The notes below the pieces were generated by a model. The model worked only from the letters and a program-made list of their open reading frames with translations, was not told where the DNA came from and did not search any database. From contig NZ_AJHJ01000013.1 of NCBI RefSeq assembly GCF_000257645.1, forward strand, positions 49,735 through 113,734: a DNA stretch of 64,000 nucleotides. Direction: 5' to 3'. The position numbers were made by a program, and so were the translations under genes. The DNA is from Serratia sp. M24T3 (GTDB taxonomy: Bacteria; Pseudomonadota; Gammaproteobacteria; Enterobacterales; Enterobacteriaceae). Of this stretch, positions 1 to 10,532 are shown piece after piece; positions within the stretch are counted from its first letter, which is position 1, and every line of letters begins with the position of its first letter.

Positions 1-170
1 TGACTACTTTTCGCCCTTGGGTTTTAAAAGTTCTAAAATTTGATAGCTATTCACAAAATTCATTATCAGATTTGACTTTTCTTGTCACGAAACATTGAAA
101 TATTTAGACATATCTAACAACCAAATACTTACAGAGTGAATTGACCGCCTCTCGTATAGTGGGGGACTTA

Positions 171-190
171 TTGAGAATGATTGTTCTCAA
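171..190. promoter_or_regulatory. Inverted repeat in the leader of the first RND operon, possible Fur-type site
   Basis: Arms TTGAGAA (171-177) and TTCTCAA (184-190) are perfect inverted repeats around a 6-base centre. The site lies 22 bases before the chosen adaptor start. It resembles the GAGAAT/ATTCTC units of Fur sites, about 12 of 19 positions in one alignment, but another dimeric repressor could equally bind it. The role is inferred. Confidence 0.4.
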
Positions 191-212
191 CCCCCCTAAG
201 AGAGTGAATTCT

Positions 213-1346
213 ATGCGCCTGAAGGTTCTTTCTGTCAGTACTGTGCTACTGCTTTCCGCTTGTGATGGGTCCAGTTCGGCCCCGCAAGCAGCTGCCCAAG
301 CTCCAGCTGTTGAATACGTCAACCTGCAATCAAAACCAGTTACCTTGACGACTAGTCTGCCAGGCCGTACCGATGCGGTAAAAACTGCAGAAGTTCGTCC
401 TCAGGTCAGCGGCGTTATTTTGAAACGTACCTTTGTTGAAGGTGGTGAAGTCAAGGCTGGTCAACAGCTTTATCAAATCGATCCTGCAACTTATCAGGCA
501 GCTTATGATAAAGCACTTGCCACCTACAAAAGCGCAGCGGCAACCTCTACTCGCTACAAAGGTCTGGTTTCCTCCAACGCCGTCAGCCGCCAGGTTTATG
601 ACGATGCTGTAGCATCGACCGGCGAAGCAGCTGCCGATCTGGAAACAGCCCGCGTCAACCTGCAATACACCAAGGTTTATGCACCAATTTCTGGCCACAT
701 TAGCCGCTCTACCGTGACAGAAGGTGCATTGGTCACCAACGGTCAGACTACTGACCTGGCAACCATCACTCAGCTGAATCCTATCTATGTTGACGTCAGC
801 GAATCATCCACTGATTTGCTAAAACTGCGTCGCGCTCTGGCTGAAGGCAAAGTCGCTTCCGCCGGTGAAAATGCGGCCAAAGTTCAACTGACTCTGGAAG
901 ACGGTAGCCAATACAGCCTGCCGGGTAAACTGGAATTCTCCGAAGTGACCGTAGATGAAGGTACAGGTTCTGTTACGCTGCGTGCCTCGTTCCCCAACCC
1001 GAATGATGAGCTGTTGCCAGGGATGTTCGTTCACGCAACCCTGAGTCAGGCTGTTGATCAGAATGGTATTCTGGCTCCTCAGGAAGCCATCATGCATAAC
1101 AACAAAGGCAAACCTTATGTCTATATTGTTAATGCAGATAACACCGTTGAAGAGCGTGACATCAGCACTGGCCCAATGATTTCTGGTGACTGGCTGGTCA
1201 CTTCCGGCTTGAATGCCGGCGATAAAGTCATTACTGACGGACTGCAAAACGTACACCCTGGCGCCAAAGTTAACGGCAGCGAACGTAAAGAAGCAGCCCC
1301 GAAAGTGGACGCAAATCTGTCAATGACTGATCCATCCGCGCAATAG
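213..1346 (+). CDS. RND efflux periplasmic adaptor lipoprotein (AcrA/MexA family)
   Basis: Membrane fusion protein that links an inner-membrane RND pump to an outer-membrane channel. The ATG at 213 gives 377 residues with a lipoprotein signal ending in LLLSAC. Cys17 is the lipidation site and Asp18 after it is the classical signal for retention in the inner membrane. A TTG 72 bases upstream would keep the frame but would bury the signal peptide. The lipoyl/barrel-sandwich halves (around PQVSGVI and APISGHISR) flank an alpha-helical hairpin. First gene of a three-gene operon: the pump starts 10 bases after its stop, preceded by GAGGAA. An inverted repeat sits just upstream. The substrate cannot be told from sequence. 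Confidence 0.93.
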   Translation: MRLKVLSVSTVLLLSACDGSSSAPQAAAQAPAVEYVNLQSKPVTLTTSLPGRTDAVKTAEVRPQVSGVILKRTFVEGGEVKAGQQLYQIDPATYQAAYDKALATYKSAAATSTRYKGLVSSNAVSRQVYDDAVASTGEAAADLETARVNLQYTKVYAPISGHISRSTVTEGALVTNGQTTDLATITQLNPIYVDVSESSTDLLKLRRALAEGKVASAGENAAKVQLTLEDGSQYSLPGKLEFSEVTVDEGTGSVTLRASFPNPNDELLPGMFVHATLSQAVDQNGILAPQEAIMHNNKGKPYVYIVNADNTVEERDISTGPMISGDWLVTSGLNAGDKVITDGLQNVHPGAKVNGSERKEAAPKVDANLSMTDPSAQ

Positions 1347-1356
1347 AGGAACACAG

Positions 1357-4300
1357 ATGTCTACTTTCTTTATTAACCGCCCGATATTCGCCTGGGTGGT
1401 CGCGATTGTCATTATGTTAGCCGGTGCGCTATCGATAATGAAATTGCCAATAAACCAATATCCAAACATTGCGCCTCCAGCCATCTCTGTTGCCGTTACC
1501 TATCCTGGTGCATCAGCCGAGACGACTCAGAACACTGTGGTTCAGGTAATTGAACAACAGCTGAACGGTCTGGATGGATTACGTTATATCGAATCGCAAA
1601 GCGCCAGCGACGGTAGTGCAACTATCATCGTTACTTTCGATCAGGGTACTGACCCGGATATCGCTCAGGTTCAGGTTCAGAACAAAGTGTCTCTGGCCGA
1701 ATCTCAGCTGCCGACTGAAGTTGTCAATCAGGGGATCCGCGTAGCCAAGTATCAGCAAAACTTTATGCTGGTAGTCGGCCTGGCCTCGACTGATGGCAAG
1801 CTCAGCAATTCCGACTTGGGTAACCTGCTGGTGACCAAGATGGAAGACCCGATCGTGCGTACCAAAGGCGTGGGTGACTTCCAGGTGTTCGGTTCAGAGT
1901 ACGCGATGCGTGTCTGGCTCGATCCGGCCAAGATGTACAAATACTCGCTGGTTCCTAGTGATGTTACTACTGCGATTGAAGCCCAGAACGTTCAGGTTTC
2001 ATCTGGTGCGCTTGGCGGTCTGCCAACCATTAAAGATTCAAAAATCAACGCCACTATTATTGGTAAAACGCGTTTCGACAGCGTTAAACAATTCCAGAAC
2101 GTGCTGTTGAAAGTGAATCCGGACGGTTCTCAGGTTCGTTTGAGTGATATTTCGAACATTGATCTGGGTCCTGAAAGCTACTCTATTTCCGGTGCCTACA
2201 ACGGCAGTCCGGCTACGGGTATCGCATTACGTCTGGCTACCGGCGCGAACGTGCTGGACACTGCCAACGCGGTTAAAGCCACCATCGCCGGTTTGCAGTC
2301 TTCATTACCTGCAGGCGTGAAAGTTGTTTATCCGTACCAGACTTCACCCGTGGTTAGTGCATCGATTCATGAAGTGGTGAAAACCCTGATTGAAGCGATC
2401 ATCCTGGTGTTCTTCGTGATGTTGCTGTTCCTCCAAAACCTGCGTGCGACTCTGGTAACGACCATGGTAGTTCCAGTGGTGTTGCTGGGTACCTTCGGTC
2501 TGTTGAACGCATTTGGCTTCTCGATAAACACCCTGACGATGTTCGGGATGGTGCTCGCCATCGGCCTGTTGGTGGATGACGCCATCGTGGTGGTAGAGAA
2601 CGTCGAACGTATAATGCACGAGGAAAAACTGTCGCCGAAAGAAGCGACCATCAAGTCGATGGCGCAGATTCAGGGCGCGCTGTTTGGTATTGCACTGGTA
2701 CTGTCTGCCGTATTGGTTCCAATGGCATTCTTCGCCGGTTCCACCGGTATTATCTATCGTCAGTTCTCGATAACCATCGTTTCCGCGATGGCGCTGTCAG
2801 TGCTTATGGCGCTTATCTTTACCCCTGCGCTGTGTGCAACTATCATCAAGCAGGGTTCTGAAGAACAGAAAACCACCGGATTCGCCGGCTGGTTTAACCG
2901 TAACTTCGACAAGGGCGCTGCTAAATACACCTCCAGCGTTGCGGGCGTAATCTCCCGTCGTCGTCTGTTTATGGTGATTTATCTGCTGATCGTGGTCGCC
3001 ATGGGTTATATGTTTACCCGTGTTCCAACCACCTTCCTGCCGGATGAAGACCAGGGGATTCTGTTCGTGCAGGCAACGTTGCCAGCCAACGCCTCGGCTG
3101 AACGTACTCAGGCGGTTCTGGATAACGTCCGTGAATACTTCCAGAAGAATGAAAGCGCCAACGTGGTTTCCGTGTTTACTGCCAACGGCTTTAGCTTCGC
3201 CGGTCGTGGTCAGAACGTCGGTATCGGCTTCGTTTCATTAAAAGACTGGGATTCCCGTCCAGGCACGGCAAACAGTGTGCAGTCCATCGCCGCACGCGCC
3301 ATGGCTCACTTCTCGACGATGAAAGATGCCAAGGTATTTGCCTTCGTACCGCCAGCCGTACTTGAGTTGGGTAATGCCACCGGTTTCGACTTCTATCTGC
3401 AGGATACCAACGCGCAGGGCCATGCAGCACTGATGGCAGCACGTAATCAGTTCCTCGGAATGGCGGCCAAAGACAAACGTCTGATGGCAACGCGTCCAAA
3501 CGGTATGGAAGATGAACCACAGTATCAGCTGGAAATTAACGACGAGAAGGCAAGTGCTCTGGGCCTCAGCCTAAGCGACATTAACGCCACCTTGTCTGCG
3601 GTGTGGGGTTCAACCTACATCAACCAGTTCATGTTTAATGACCGTGTCAAGAAAGTCTACATGCAGGGCCGTTCTGCATCGCGCGTAACGCCTGAAGATT
3701 TGAACAAATGGTATTTCCGTAACAGTTCTGGTCAGATGGTTCCGTGGTCTGCGTTTGGTTCAGGTAAATGGGTCTACGGTTCTCCACGCTTCGAGCGCTT
3801 TAACGGCGTGTCATCGGTAGAGATCCTGGGTTCACCGTCTGCGGGTTATAGCTCCGGTGATGCCACTAAAGCTGTGCTCGAAATTGCCAAGAAACTGCCA
3901 CCGGGCTTCAAAATCGCATGGCACGGTTTGTCATACGAAGAGCAGGCAGCAGGATCGCAGACTCCAGCACTGTATACTCTGTCGATTATCGTGGTATTCC
4001 TGTGTCTGGCAGCACTATATGAGAGTTGGTCTATTCCATTCTCTGTCATCCTAGTGGTTCCATTGGGTATACTGGGTACAATCGGTGCAGTATTACTCCG
4101 TGGATTATCCAACGACGTCTTCTTCCAGGTAGGCCTTTTGACTACGGTGGGGCTGGCAGCCAAGAACGCCATCCTGATCGTTGAATTTGCCAAAGAACTA
4201 CACGAAAAAGAAGGAATGTCGCTCATTGATGCAGCCGTAGAAGCAGCTAAACTCCGTATCAGGCCAATTATTATGACCTCGATGGCGTTTATCCTCGGTG

Positions 4301-4506
4301 TTATACCTCTGACCATTTCGCATGGTGCAGGTTCTGGTAGTCAGCACTCGATCGGTACTGCGGTAGTAGGTGGGATGATAACGGCAACATTCCTGGCGAT
4401 TTTCTTTGTTCCAATGTTCTACGTGGTCGTGGTTAACCTATTTACACGTAAGTCAAAAAAACAAGATAAGCCGCATTCAGATACTGAGGTTTCGAACCAT
4501 GAATAA
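1357..4506 (+). CDS. RND multidrug efflux permease (AcrB/MexB, HAE1 family)
   Basis: Proton-driven inner-membrane pump that exports hydrophobic and amphiphilic compounds through the adaptor and outer-membrane channel. At 1049 residues it has the same length as E. coli AcrB. The N-terminus [11 protein letters not shown] is typical. The proton-relay pair in TM4, within [13 protein letters not shown], falls at Asp407/Asp408 as in AcrB, and the TM10 lysine lies in [12 protein letters not shown] (Lys936). Two repeats of six transmembrane segments each follow a large periplasmic domain. It overlaps the next gene by 8 bases, so translation is probably coupled. Enterobacterial acrAB normally has no linked channel gene, so this looks like an additional MexAB-OprM-style system rather than housekeeping acrAB. 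Confidence 0.95.
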   Translation: MSTFFINRPIFAWVVAIVIMLAGALSIMKLPINQYPNIAPPAISVAVTYPGASAETTQNTVVQVIEQQLNGLDGLRYIESQSASDGSATIIVTFDQGTDPDIAQVQVQNKVSLAESQLPTEVVNQGIRVAKYQQNFMLVVGLASTDGKLSNSDLGNLLVTKMEDPIVRTKGVGDFQVFGSEYAMRVWLDPAKMYKYSLVPSDVTTAIEAQNVQVSSGALGGLPTIKDSKINATIIGKTRFDSVKQFQNVLLKVNPDGSQVRLSDISNIDLGPESYSISGAYNGSPATGIALRLATGANVLDTANAVKATIAGLQSSLPAGVKVVYPYQTSPVVSASIHEVVKTLIEAIILVFFVMLLFLQNLRATLVTTMVVPVVLLGTFGLLNAFGFSINTLTMFGMVLAIGLLVDDAIVVVENVERIMHEEKLSPKEATIKSMAQIQGALFGIALVLSAVLVPMAFFAGSTGIIYRQFSITIVSAMALSVLMALIFTPALCATIIKQGSEEQKTTGFAGWFNRNFDKGAAKYTSSVAGVISRRRLFMVIYLLIVVAMGYMFTRVPTTFLPDEDQGILFVQATLPANASAERTQAVLDNVREYFQKNESANVVSVFTANGFSFAGRGQNVGIGFVSLKDWDSRPGTANSVQSIAARAMAHFSTMKDAKVFAFVPPAVLELGNATGFDFYLQDTNAQGHAALMAARNQFLGMAAKDKRLMATRPNGMEDEPQYQLEINDEKASALGLSLSDINATLSAVWGSTYINQFMFNDRVKKVYMQGRSASRVTPEDLNKWYFRNSSGQMVPWSAFGSGKWVYGSPRFERFNGVSSVEILGSPSAGYSSGDATKAVLEIAKKLPPGFKIAWHGLSYEEQAAGSQTPALYTLSIIVVFLCLAALYESWSIPFSVILVVPLGILGTIGAVLLRGLSNDVFFQVGLLTTVGLAAKNAILIVEFAKELHEKEGMSLIDAAVEAAKLRIRPIIMTSMAFILGVIPLTISHGAGSGSQHSIGTAVVGGMITATFLAIFFVPMFYVVVVNLFTRKSKKQDKPHSDTEVSNHE

Positions 4507-5911
4507 ACCACGTTTTGCGCTGCCAATGTTCTCAGCGCTGACATTGACTATTTTGGCCGGCTGTACCATGGAGCCCAAGTACAACCGACCGGCACTGCCG
4601 GTTGCGAGTGACTGGACCACCAGCAAAGGCGTTGATGCTGGTAAAATCCAGGACATCGGCTGGAGTCAATTCTTTAATCAACCTGATATGAAGCAGGTGA
4701 TTACTTTAGCTCTGGCAAACAACCGCGACCTTAGGGTCGCGGCATTAAACGTCGATACCGCGCGTGCGACCTTCCAGATTGATCGTGCAGCACTGCTGCC
4801 GACGCTGGATGGCACCGCCAGCGGCACCGGTACTCACCTGCCTGCCGGAATTTACTCGACCAAAAGTACCGGCGCGGTTACCTATCATGATTACTCGGCT
4901 GGCGTGGGTGTAAGCGCCTACGAACTTGACCTGTTTGGTCGCGTTCGCAGCCTGCGTGATCAGGGTCTGGAAACTTACCTGGCAACCGCAGCAACTCAGC
5001 GAGCAACCCAAATCAGCCTGGTAGCCCAGGTTGGTGAAGGTTACCTGAGCCTGGCGGCAGATAACGACTTGCTGAAACTGGCTATCGATACTGCCAACAG
5101 CCAGAACAATTCTTACCTGTTGACCAAACGCAGCTACGATCAGGGCGTAAGCAACTCGCAGGATCTGGCTCAGGCCGAAACCACCGTACGTAGCGCGCAG
5201 GCTGATATCGCGCAATACACCCGTCAGGTTCGTCAGGACGTTAACGCCCTGACCCTGCTGGTCGGTGCCGAAATCCCAGAAAAATTGCTGCAAAATGCCA
5301 GTCTGAACAACAACTGGAACTTCCCGCAAACCCCGGCGGGTCTTCCTTCAGACCTGTTGACGCGTCGCCCGGATATCATCGCAGCCGAGCACACACTGAA
5401 AGCGGCCAACGCCAACATCGGTGCAGCGCGTGCAGCGTTCTTCCCACGCATCTCTCTGACCGGTTCTTACGGTACCGAGAGCGGCAGCCTGAGCAACCTG
5501 TTCAGTGCTGGCAGCGGCGCATGGTCATTCGGTCCGTCACTGAGCATTCCTATCTTTGACGGCGGCGTGAACCGTGCAAATCTGGATATTGCCAAGGACG
5601 AGAAGAAAATCGAGATTGCCAACTACGAGAAAGCCATTCAGACCGCCTTTAAAGAGGTTTCTGATGGTCTTGCCGGTCAGGCAACCTACGGCAATCAGTT
5701 GAAATCTGTTCAACAGGCGACCGATGCCAACCAGCGTAACTTCGACCTGTCACAGCAGCGCTTCCAGGGTGGCGTAGACAGCTACCTGAGCGTACTGGTT
5801 GCGCAGCGTTCACTGTATGCCTCTCAGCAAACGCTGATTTCTACCAAACTGGCGCAGTTGAACTCTGACATTACTCTGTTCAAAGCACTGGGCGGCGGCT
5901 GGAAGGAGTAA
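4499..5911 (+). CDS. Outer-membrane efflux channel lipoprotein (OprM/NodT family)
   Basis: TolC-like channel for the adaptor and pump encoded upstream. The ATG at 4499 lies inside the last codons of the pump gene and gives 470 residues starting with a lipoprotein signal that ends LAGC (Cys22). The next residue is Thr, which permits sorting to the outer membrane. An in-frame start 93 bases upstream would have no signal peptide. Two repeated OEP domains are visible, with the conserved phrases [12 protein letters not shown] and [14 protein letters not shown]. Its stop is followed by a strong hairpin terminator shared with the convergent second efflux operon. Confidence 0.93.
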   Translation: MNKPRFALPMFSALTLTILAGCTMEPKYNRPALPVASDWTTSKGVDAGKIQDIGWSQFFNQPDMKQVITLALANNRDLRVAALNVDTARATFQIDRAALLPTLDGTASGTGTHLPAGIYSTKSTGAVTYHDYSAGVGVSAYELDLFGRVRSLRDQGLETYLATAATQRATQISLVAQVGEGYLSLAADNDLLKLAIDTANSQNNSYLLTKRSYDQGVSNSQDLAQAETTVRSAQADIAQYTRQVRQDVNALTLLVGAEIPEKLLQNASLNNNWNFPQTPAGLPSDLLTRRPDIIAAEHTLKAANANIGAARAAFFPRISLTGSYGTESGSLSNLFSAGSGAWSFGPSLSIPIFDGGVNRANLDIAKDEKKIEIANYEKAIQTAFKEVSDGLAGQATYGNQLKSVQQATDANQRNFDLSQQRFQGGVDSYLSVLVAQRSLYASQQTLISTKLAQLNSDITLFKALGGGWKE

Positions 5912-5936
5912 TCTTCCGTCCCCTGTCACCAGAAAC

Positions 5937-5967
5937 AAAAACGCCAGCAAATGCTGGCGTTTTTTTT
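5937..5967. terminator. Bidirectional Rho-independent terminator between two efflux operons
   Basis: A stem ACGCCAGCA / TGCTGGCGT (5941-5949 with 5952-5960) is preceded by A4 and followed by T8. It can therefore end transcription from both sides, serving the operon ending at 5911 and the convergent one ending at 5980. Confidence 0.88.
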
Positions 5968-5979
5968 GACAATGAATAA

Positions 5980-7407
5980 TTACTCTTTGGCTTGCCAGCC
6001 ACCGCCGAGAGCGGCGATGAGTTTGACGCTGGTCACCATCTGCGTGCCGAGCAGGGACAGTACATTCTGCTGCTGGCTCAGACTGGTATTTTGCGTCGTT
6101 GCCACGTCAAGATAGTTAATCATCCCCGCCTGATACTGATTGAAAGTCACCCTCGCAGAGTCTTTGGCTGACTGGGCCGCATTTTGCTGGGCAGTCATCT
6201 CGCTGTCGATGGTGTGCAACTCAACCAGATAGTCTTCCACCTCACCCATGGCGGTTAACACGCTTTGGCGATAAGCCGCTACGTCTGCATCATACGCAGC
6301 TTCCGCTTCGGCAACCTTGCCGCGCGTTGCGCCAAAATCAAGCACCGTCTGGCTCAGCTCGGGTCCTAACGACCAGACGCGATTCGGCAATGTGAACAGG
6401 TTATGCAGCGCCGTGCCGGTAAAACCTCCGCTGGCGCTGAGGGTTAAGTCAGGATAGTACGCGGCTGTTGCAACTCCCACCGCCGCATTGGCCGAAGCCA
6501 TGTTGCGCTCGGCAGCAGAAATATCCGGGCGGCGCTGCAACAGTTGCGAAGGCAGGCCCGCCGGAATGGACGGCAGCGTAAACTTGATAGGCTCTGCCGC
6601 AAGGCTGAACTGGGCCGGAGGCTTGCCGATCAGAATGGCGATTGCATGTTCGAGCTGCGCGCGCTGCCACTGCAAATCCAGCGCCGAAGCTTTGGTGGTT
6701 TCGAGCTGAGTTTGCGCCTGCGCCAGCGTCGCCCGCGAGGTGTTGCCACCGGTATACTGATTCTGAATAACCGTCAGGTAACGCTGATAGTCATCAACGC
6801 TTTGCTGGTAGAGCGCAATCTGCGCGTCCATCACCCGCAGTTGGAAATAATCCTGCGCCAGCTCCGACTGCGCGCTCAGCGTGGCGTTGGCCAGATCCGC
6901 CGCGCTGGACTCCGCATTGGCACGCTGTTCTTCAACCGTGCGGCGCAGCTTGCCCCAGATATCAAGTTCCCAGCTCGCTCCGAGACTCACCGACTGTTTG
7001 TTGCTGGCAACCGACCCAGTGCCGCTGCGCGTGCTGTCACCCGTGGCGGTAACCTGCGGGAAAAGCTCGGCTCGCGCCTGTGTCACCAATGCCTGCGCCT
7101 GACGATACTGCGCGGCATACTGCGCCACGTTCTGGTTGGAAATTTGTACCAGGCTCATCAGAGCAGAAAGCTGTGGGTCCTGATAAACCGACCACCAGTC
7201 GCCCTTGCTCTGGTTATCTTTTGGCGTAGTCGCCGTCCAGCCCTTGGCCTCTTTAAAGGCGGTCGGCATTGCTACCGCAGGACGGTGATAGTCAGGGCCA
7301 ACGGTACAGCCGACCAGCGCTAACACCAGCGCCAATGGGGCCAGACGAAAAGTCCGGGAACCTGCTTTAATTGATGTCATCACGGGCTTCACTTTATTAA
7401 AAATCAT
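5980..7407 (-). CDS. Outer-membrane efflux channel lipoprotein (OpmB/NodT family)
   Basis: Channel of the second RND system and last gene of the mdtA-mdtB-mdtC-channel operon. It has 475 residues with a lipobox LVGC (Cys34); a start at residue 10 is also possible. The OEP repeats are recognisable by LLQRRPDISAAERN and AAYYPDLTLSASGG. Its ATG overlaps the mdtC stop by 4 bases (ATGA), so it is translationally coupled to the pump. In E. coli the mdtABC genes are followed by mdtD and baeSR and rely on TolC. A linked channel instead recalls the Pseudomonas muxABC-opmB arrangement. It is related to the channel at 4499-5911 but not a close copy. Confidence 0.93.
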   Translation of the reverse strand: MIFNKVKPVMTSIKAGSRTFRLAPLALVLALVGCTVGPDYHRPAVAMPTAFKEAKGWTATTPKDNQSKGDWWSVYQDPQLSALMSLVQISNQNVAQYAAQYRQAQALVTQARAELFPQVTATGDSTRSGTGSVASNKQSVSLGASWELDIWGKLRRTVEEQRANAESSAADLANATLSAQSELAQDYFQLRVMDAQIALYQQSVDDYQRYLTVIQNQYTGGNTSRATLAQAQTQLETTKASALDLQWQRAQLEHAIAILIGKPPAQFSLAAEPIKFTLPSIPAGLPSQLLQRRPDISAAERNMASANAAVGVATAAYYPDLTLSASGGFTGTALHNLFTLPNRVWSLGPELSQTVLDFGATRGKVAEAEAAYDADVAAYRQSVLTAMGEVEDYLVELHTIDSEMTAQQNAAQSAKDSARVTFNQYQAGMINYLDVATTQNTSLSQQQNVLSLLGTQMVTSVKLIAALGGGWQAKE

Positions 7408-10400
7408 TTCGAATGGCCTTCAGATCCGGCTGGCGTAGGGTGCGGACGAATACGCGCCCATAAACGCCTGGTCGCACGGCTGCTTCTGTCCATATAGAGA
7501 TAGACAACGGGTGTGGTAAACAGCGTCAGTATCTGGCTCATTGCCAGGCCACCGGCAATGGCCAGTCCCAGCGGGCTTCGCAGGTCAGCATCGCCGCCGC
7601 TGCCCAGTGCCAAAGGTAATGCACCGAAAAATGCGGCCAGCGTGGTCATCATGATCGGACGAAAACGCATCAGGCAGGCCTGAACTATCGCCTGCTGCGG
7701 CGTTAAACCTAGCCTGCGTTCGGCATCGAGCGCAAAGTCGATCATCATAATGGCGTTTTTCTTCACGATACCGATCAGTAGCAAAATACCGATCAGCGCA
7801 ATCACCGTTAGCTGCGTATTGGTTATCAGCATCAGCAACAATGCCCCCAATCCCGCCGATGGCAGCGTTGAGAGGATGGTCAGCGGATGAATATAACTTT
7901 CATACAGCATGCCCAGCACGATATAAACCGCAGCCAGCGCCGCCAGAATCAGCCACGGCATTTGCTGCGCCAGCGCCTGAAACGCCTGCGCAGTGCCTGC
8001 ATAACCTGCCTGAATCGTATCCGGCAGCCCAATTTTAGCCATCTCGGTTTTTACCGCCGCCTGCCCCTGCTCAATGGAAACACCATCGGCCAGGTTAAAG
8101 GAAACCGTGGTGGTTGCCGACTGCCCCTGATGCGCCACCGACAGCGGTGCGTTGGCGCTGCTGAAAGTCGTAAATGCCGACAGCGGCACCTGAGTGCCGG
8201 AGCTGGTCACCACATACATTTGCTTAAGCACATCAGGGTCGTTGGTGAAGTCCGGCGTCAGATACATCACAACGTGATACTGGTTCAGCGTTTTATAAAT
8301 AGTGGCAACCTGGCGCTGCGAGAACGCGTTATTGAGCAGCGCATCAATGGTTTTAACGTTCACTCCGAGCTGCGTCGCTTTGTCGCGGTCAATATTCAGC
8401 ATCACTTCCTGGCCGCCGGTCTGAGAGTCAGAATCGACCCCGGTCAGTTCCGGCAAAGTGCTTAGCGCCGCTTTGACTTTCGGTCCCCACTCGCGCAGCA
8501 GCCCGAGATCGTCGGCCTGAAGACTGTATTGATACTCAGAATTGGAGCTACGGCCCCCGACCCGCAAATCTTGTGCCGCCATCAGGAACAGCTGCGAACC
8601 CGGAAGCTTGGCGGTTTCCATCATGATGCGGTTGGCAACCTGATTGGCTGTAGATTTACGCTGGCTGAAATCTTTCAACCTGACGAAGAACAACGCAGTA
8701 TTGCGCGATCCAAAACCGCCGTTGCCCGCCGAGCTTAATACAGCCGAAACGTCAGGATCGTGCTGGATAATCTTGGCATAGTTGATCATCTGCGGCTGAA
8801 TAGACTGGAATGAAGTGTTCTGGTCGGCGCGCAACATGCCCATTAACATGCCAGTATCCTGCTCGGGGAAAAACCCCTTTTCGACCACGGTATAAAGATA
8901 AAAATTCAGCACCACGGTGAGCAGTAAAACCAGCATGGTCAGTGGCTGATGGCGCATTACCCAATTCAGCCCGTTGGAGTAGGCCTTCAGCAGGTTATTC
9001 AGCCAGCGTTCAATAAGGCGATAAATATGCGGCTGGCGTTTTTCTACCGGCGGTTTGCGCTTCAGGAAACGGGCGCACAGCATGGGCGTCAGGGTTAACG
9101 ACACCACCATCGAAATCACCAGCGACAGCGACAGCGTGACCGCAAACTCGCGGAACAGGCGGCCAACAATACTGCCCATCAGCAAGATAGGAATAAACAC
9201 TGCAATCAGCGACAGCGTCATCGCCAGCACGGTAAACCCGACCTCCCCGGCACCGCGAATAGCCGCCCTGACCGGACTCAGCCCTTCTTCTATATGTCGG
9301 GTAATATTCTCGAGCACTACGATGGCGTCATCGACCACAAAACCCGTCGCGATGATAAGCGCCATCAGCGACAGGTTATCCAGGCTATAGCCCAGTAAAT
9401 ACATGATAGAACAGGTACCGATCAGCGAAACCGGCAATGCCAGAGCCGGGATCAATACTGCCCGGCCATTGCGCAGGAATACAAACACCACTGCAATAAC
9501 CAGCAGAGTAGCTTCCAGCAGCGTGGTTTCCGTGTCGCGCAGAGATTCGGAGACAGTCGGTGAACGGTCCAGCGCCATATTGAGTTTAACGTCGCCCGGC
9601 AGCTCTTTTTCCATCACCGGCAATGCGGCTTTAATCGAGTTGATGGTGTCGAGCATGTTAGCCCCGGCCTGGCGCGTCACCGCAATCATTACCGCTGGCG
9701 TGCCGTTGTAATAACCGACATTGTATTTGTCTTCAACCGAATCATAGACGTTGGCAATATCGCCCAGGCGAATCGCGTTACCGTTTTTATAGGCCACAAT
9801 CAGCTTGCGATACTGCGCTGCGGTGCTTTGCTGACCGTTACCCTCGACCATCCACGATTGATCGTTGCCCTGCAATACCCCCTTCGGCAGATTGGTGGTG
9901 CTGTCGGCGACAGCGGTGCGAATGGTGTCGAGTGAGATGCCAAAAGAGCTTATCAACTGCGGGCGCAGGTCGATTCGCACGCCCGGCAACGCACTACCGG
10001 TCAGTGAGACTTGCCCCACGCCGTTGACCTGCGCGATTTTCTGCTGCAACTGGCTCGAAGCGATATCATAAAGCTGCCCGTTGCTGCGCGTTGAAGAAGT
10101 CAGCGCCAACATGACGATCGGCGCATCTGCCGGGTTGGCTTTACGGTAGGTCGGCAGCGAAGGCATGCTGCTCGGCAACAGCGAGCGAGAGGCGTTGATC
10201 GCCGCCTGCACATCTCGCGCCGCGCCGTTGATATCGCGGTCGAGATCAAACTGCAACACGATGCGCGTGGAGCCTTGCGAACTGGATGAGGTCATTTCAC
10301 TGACCCCTGAAATGGTGCCCATCGCCCTTTCCAGCGGCGTAGCTACCGTGGCCGCCATGGTCTCCGGACTCGCGCCCGGCAAGCTGGCGGTGACCATGAT

Positions 10401-10532
10401 AGTCGGAAAATCCACCTGTGGCAGCGGAGCCACCGGCAGCAGGTTATAGCCCAGCAACCCCAGCAAAACAATTGCCGAGGTGAGCAGCAGCGTAGCTACC
10501 GGTCGAAAAATAAAGAAGCGGGAAATATTCAT
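7404..10532 (-). CDS. mdtC: RND efflux permease, MdtC/MuxC type
   Basis: One of two pump subunits that form the MdtBC heterotrimer (known for E. coli; inferred here). It has 1042 residues, slightly longer than E. coli MdtC (about 1025). The N-terminus [20 protein letters not shown] and the phrase [19 protein letters not shown] are typical. TM4 contains [15 protein letters not shown] with Asp401/Asp402, and TM10 contains [15 protein letters not shown]. The start ATG overlaps the mdtB stop by 4 bases, and the stop overlaps the channel gene in the same way. The C-terminal tail after the last membrane helix is rich in Arg and Pro. Drug or bile-salt specificity cannot be read from the sequence. 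Confidence 0.95.
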   Translation of the reverse strand: MNISRFFIFRPVATLLLTSAIVLLGLLGYNLLPVAPLPQVDFPTIMVTASLPGASPETMAATVATPLERAMGTISGVSEMTSSSSQGSTRIVLQFDLDRDINGAARDVQAAINASRSLLPSSMPSLPTYRKANPADAPIVMLALTSSTRSNGQLYDIASSQLQQKIAQVNGVGQVSLTGSALPGVRIDLRPQLISSFGISLDTIRTAVADSTTNLPKGVLQGNDQSWMVEGNGQQSTAAQYRKLIVAYKNGNAIRLGDIANVYDSVEDKYNVGYYNGTPAVMIAVTRQAGANMLDTINSIKAALPVMEKELPGDVKLNMALDRSPTVSESLRDTETTLLEATLLVIAVVFVFLRNGRAVLIPALALPVSLIGTCSIMYLLGYSLDNLSLMALIIATGFVVDDAIVVLENITRHIEEGLSPVRAAIRGAGEVGFTVLAMTLSLIAVFIPILLMGSIVGRLFREFAVTLSLSLVISMVVSLTLTPMLCARFLKRKPPVEKRQPHIYRLIERWLNNLLKAYSNGLNWVMRHQPLTMLVLLLTVVLNFYLYTVVEKGFFPEQDTGMLMGMLRADQNTSFQSIQPQMINYAKIIQHDPDVSAVLSSAGNGGFGSRNTALFFVRLKDFSQRKSTANQVANRIMMETAKLPGSQLFLMAAQDLRVGGRSSNSEYQYSLQADDLGLLREWGPKVKAALSTLPELTGVDSDSQTGGQEVMLNIDRDKATQLGVNVKTIDALLNNAFSQRQVATIYKTLNQYHVVMYLTPDFTNDPDVLKQMYVVTSSGTQVPLSAFTTFSSANAPLSVAHQGQSATTTVSFNLADGVSIEQGQAAVKTEMAKIGLPDTIQAGYAGTAQAFQALAQQMPWLILAALAAVYIVLGMLYESYIHPLTILSTLPSAGLGALLLMLITNTQLTVIALIGILLLIGIVKKNAIMMIDFALDAERRLGLTPQQAIVQACLMRFRPIMMTTLAAFFGALPLALGSGGDADLRSPLGLAIAGGLAMSQILTLFTTPVVYLYMDRSSRATRRLWARIRPHPTPAGSEGHSK

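Noticed and set aside
72..106. Promoter of the first RND operon (TTGACT at 72-77)
   Set aside because: No -10 element at acceptable spacing follows; the real promoter may be elsewhere in the first 200 bases.
6544..7323. 259-residue plus-strand reading inside the outer-membrane channel gene
   Set aside because: It is antisense to the clear OpmB-type gene, has no ribosome-binding site and an Arg-rich composition typical of a shadow frame.
7887..8465. 192-residue plus-strand reading inside mdtC
   Set aside because: Antisense shadow, Arg/Gln/His-rich, no start signal.
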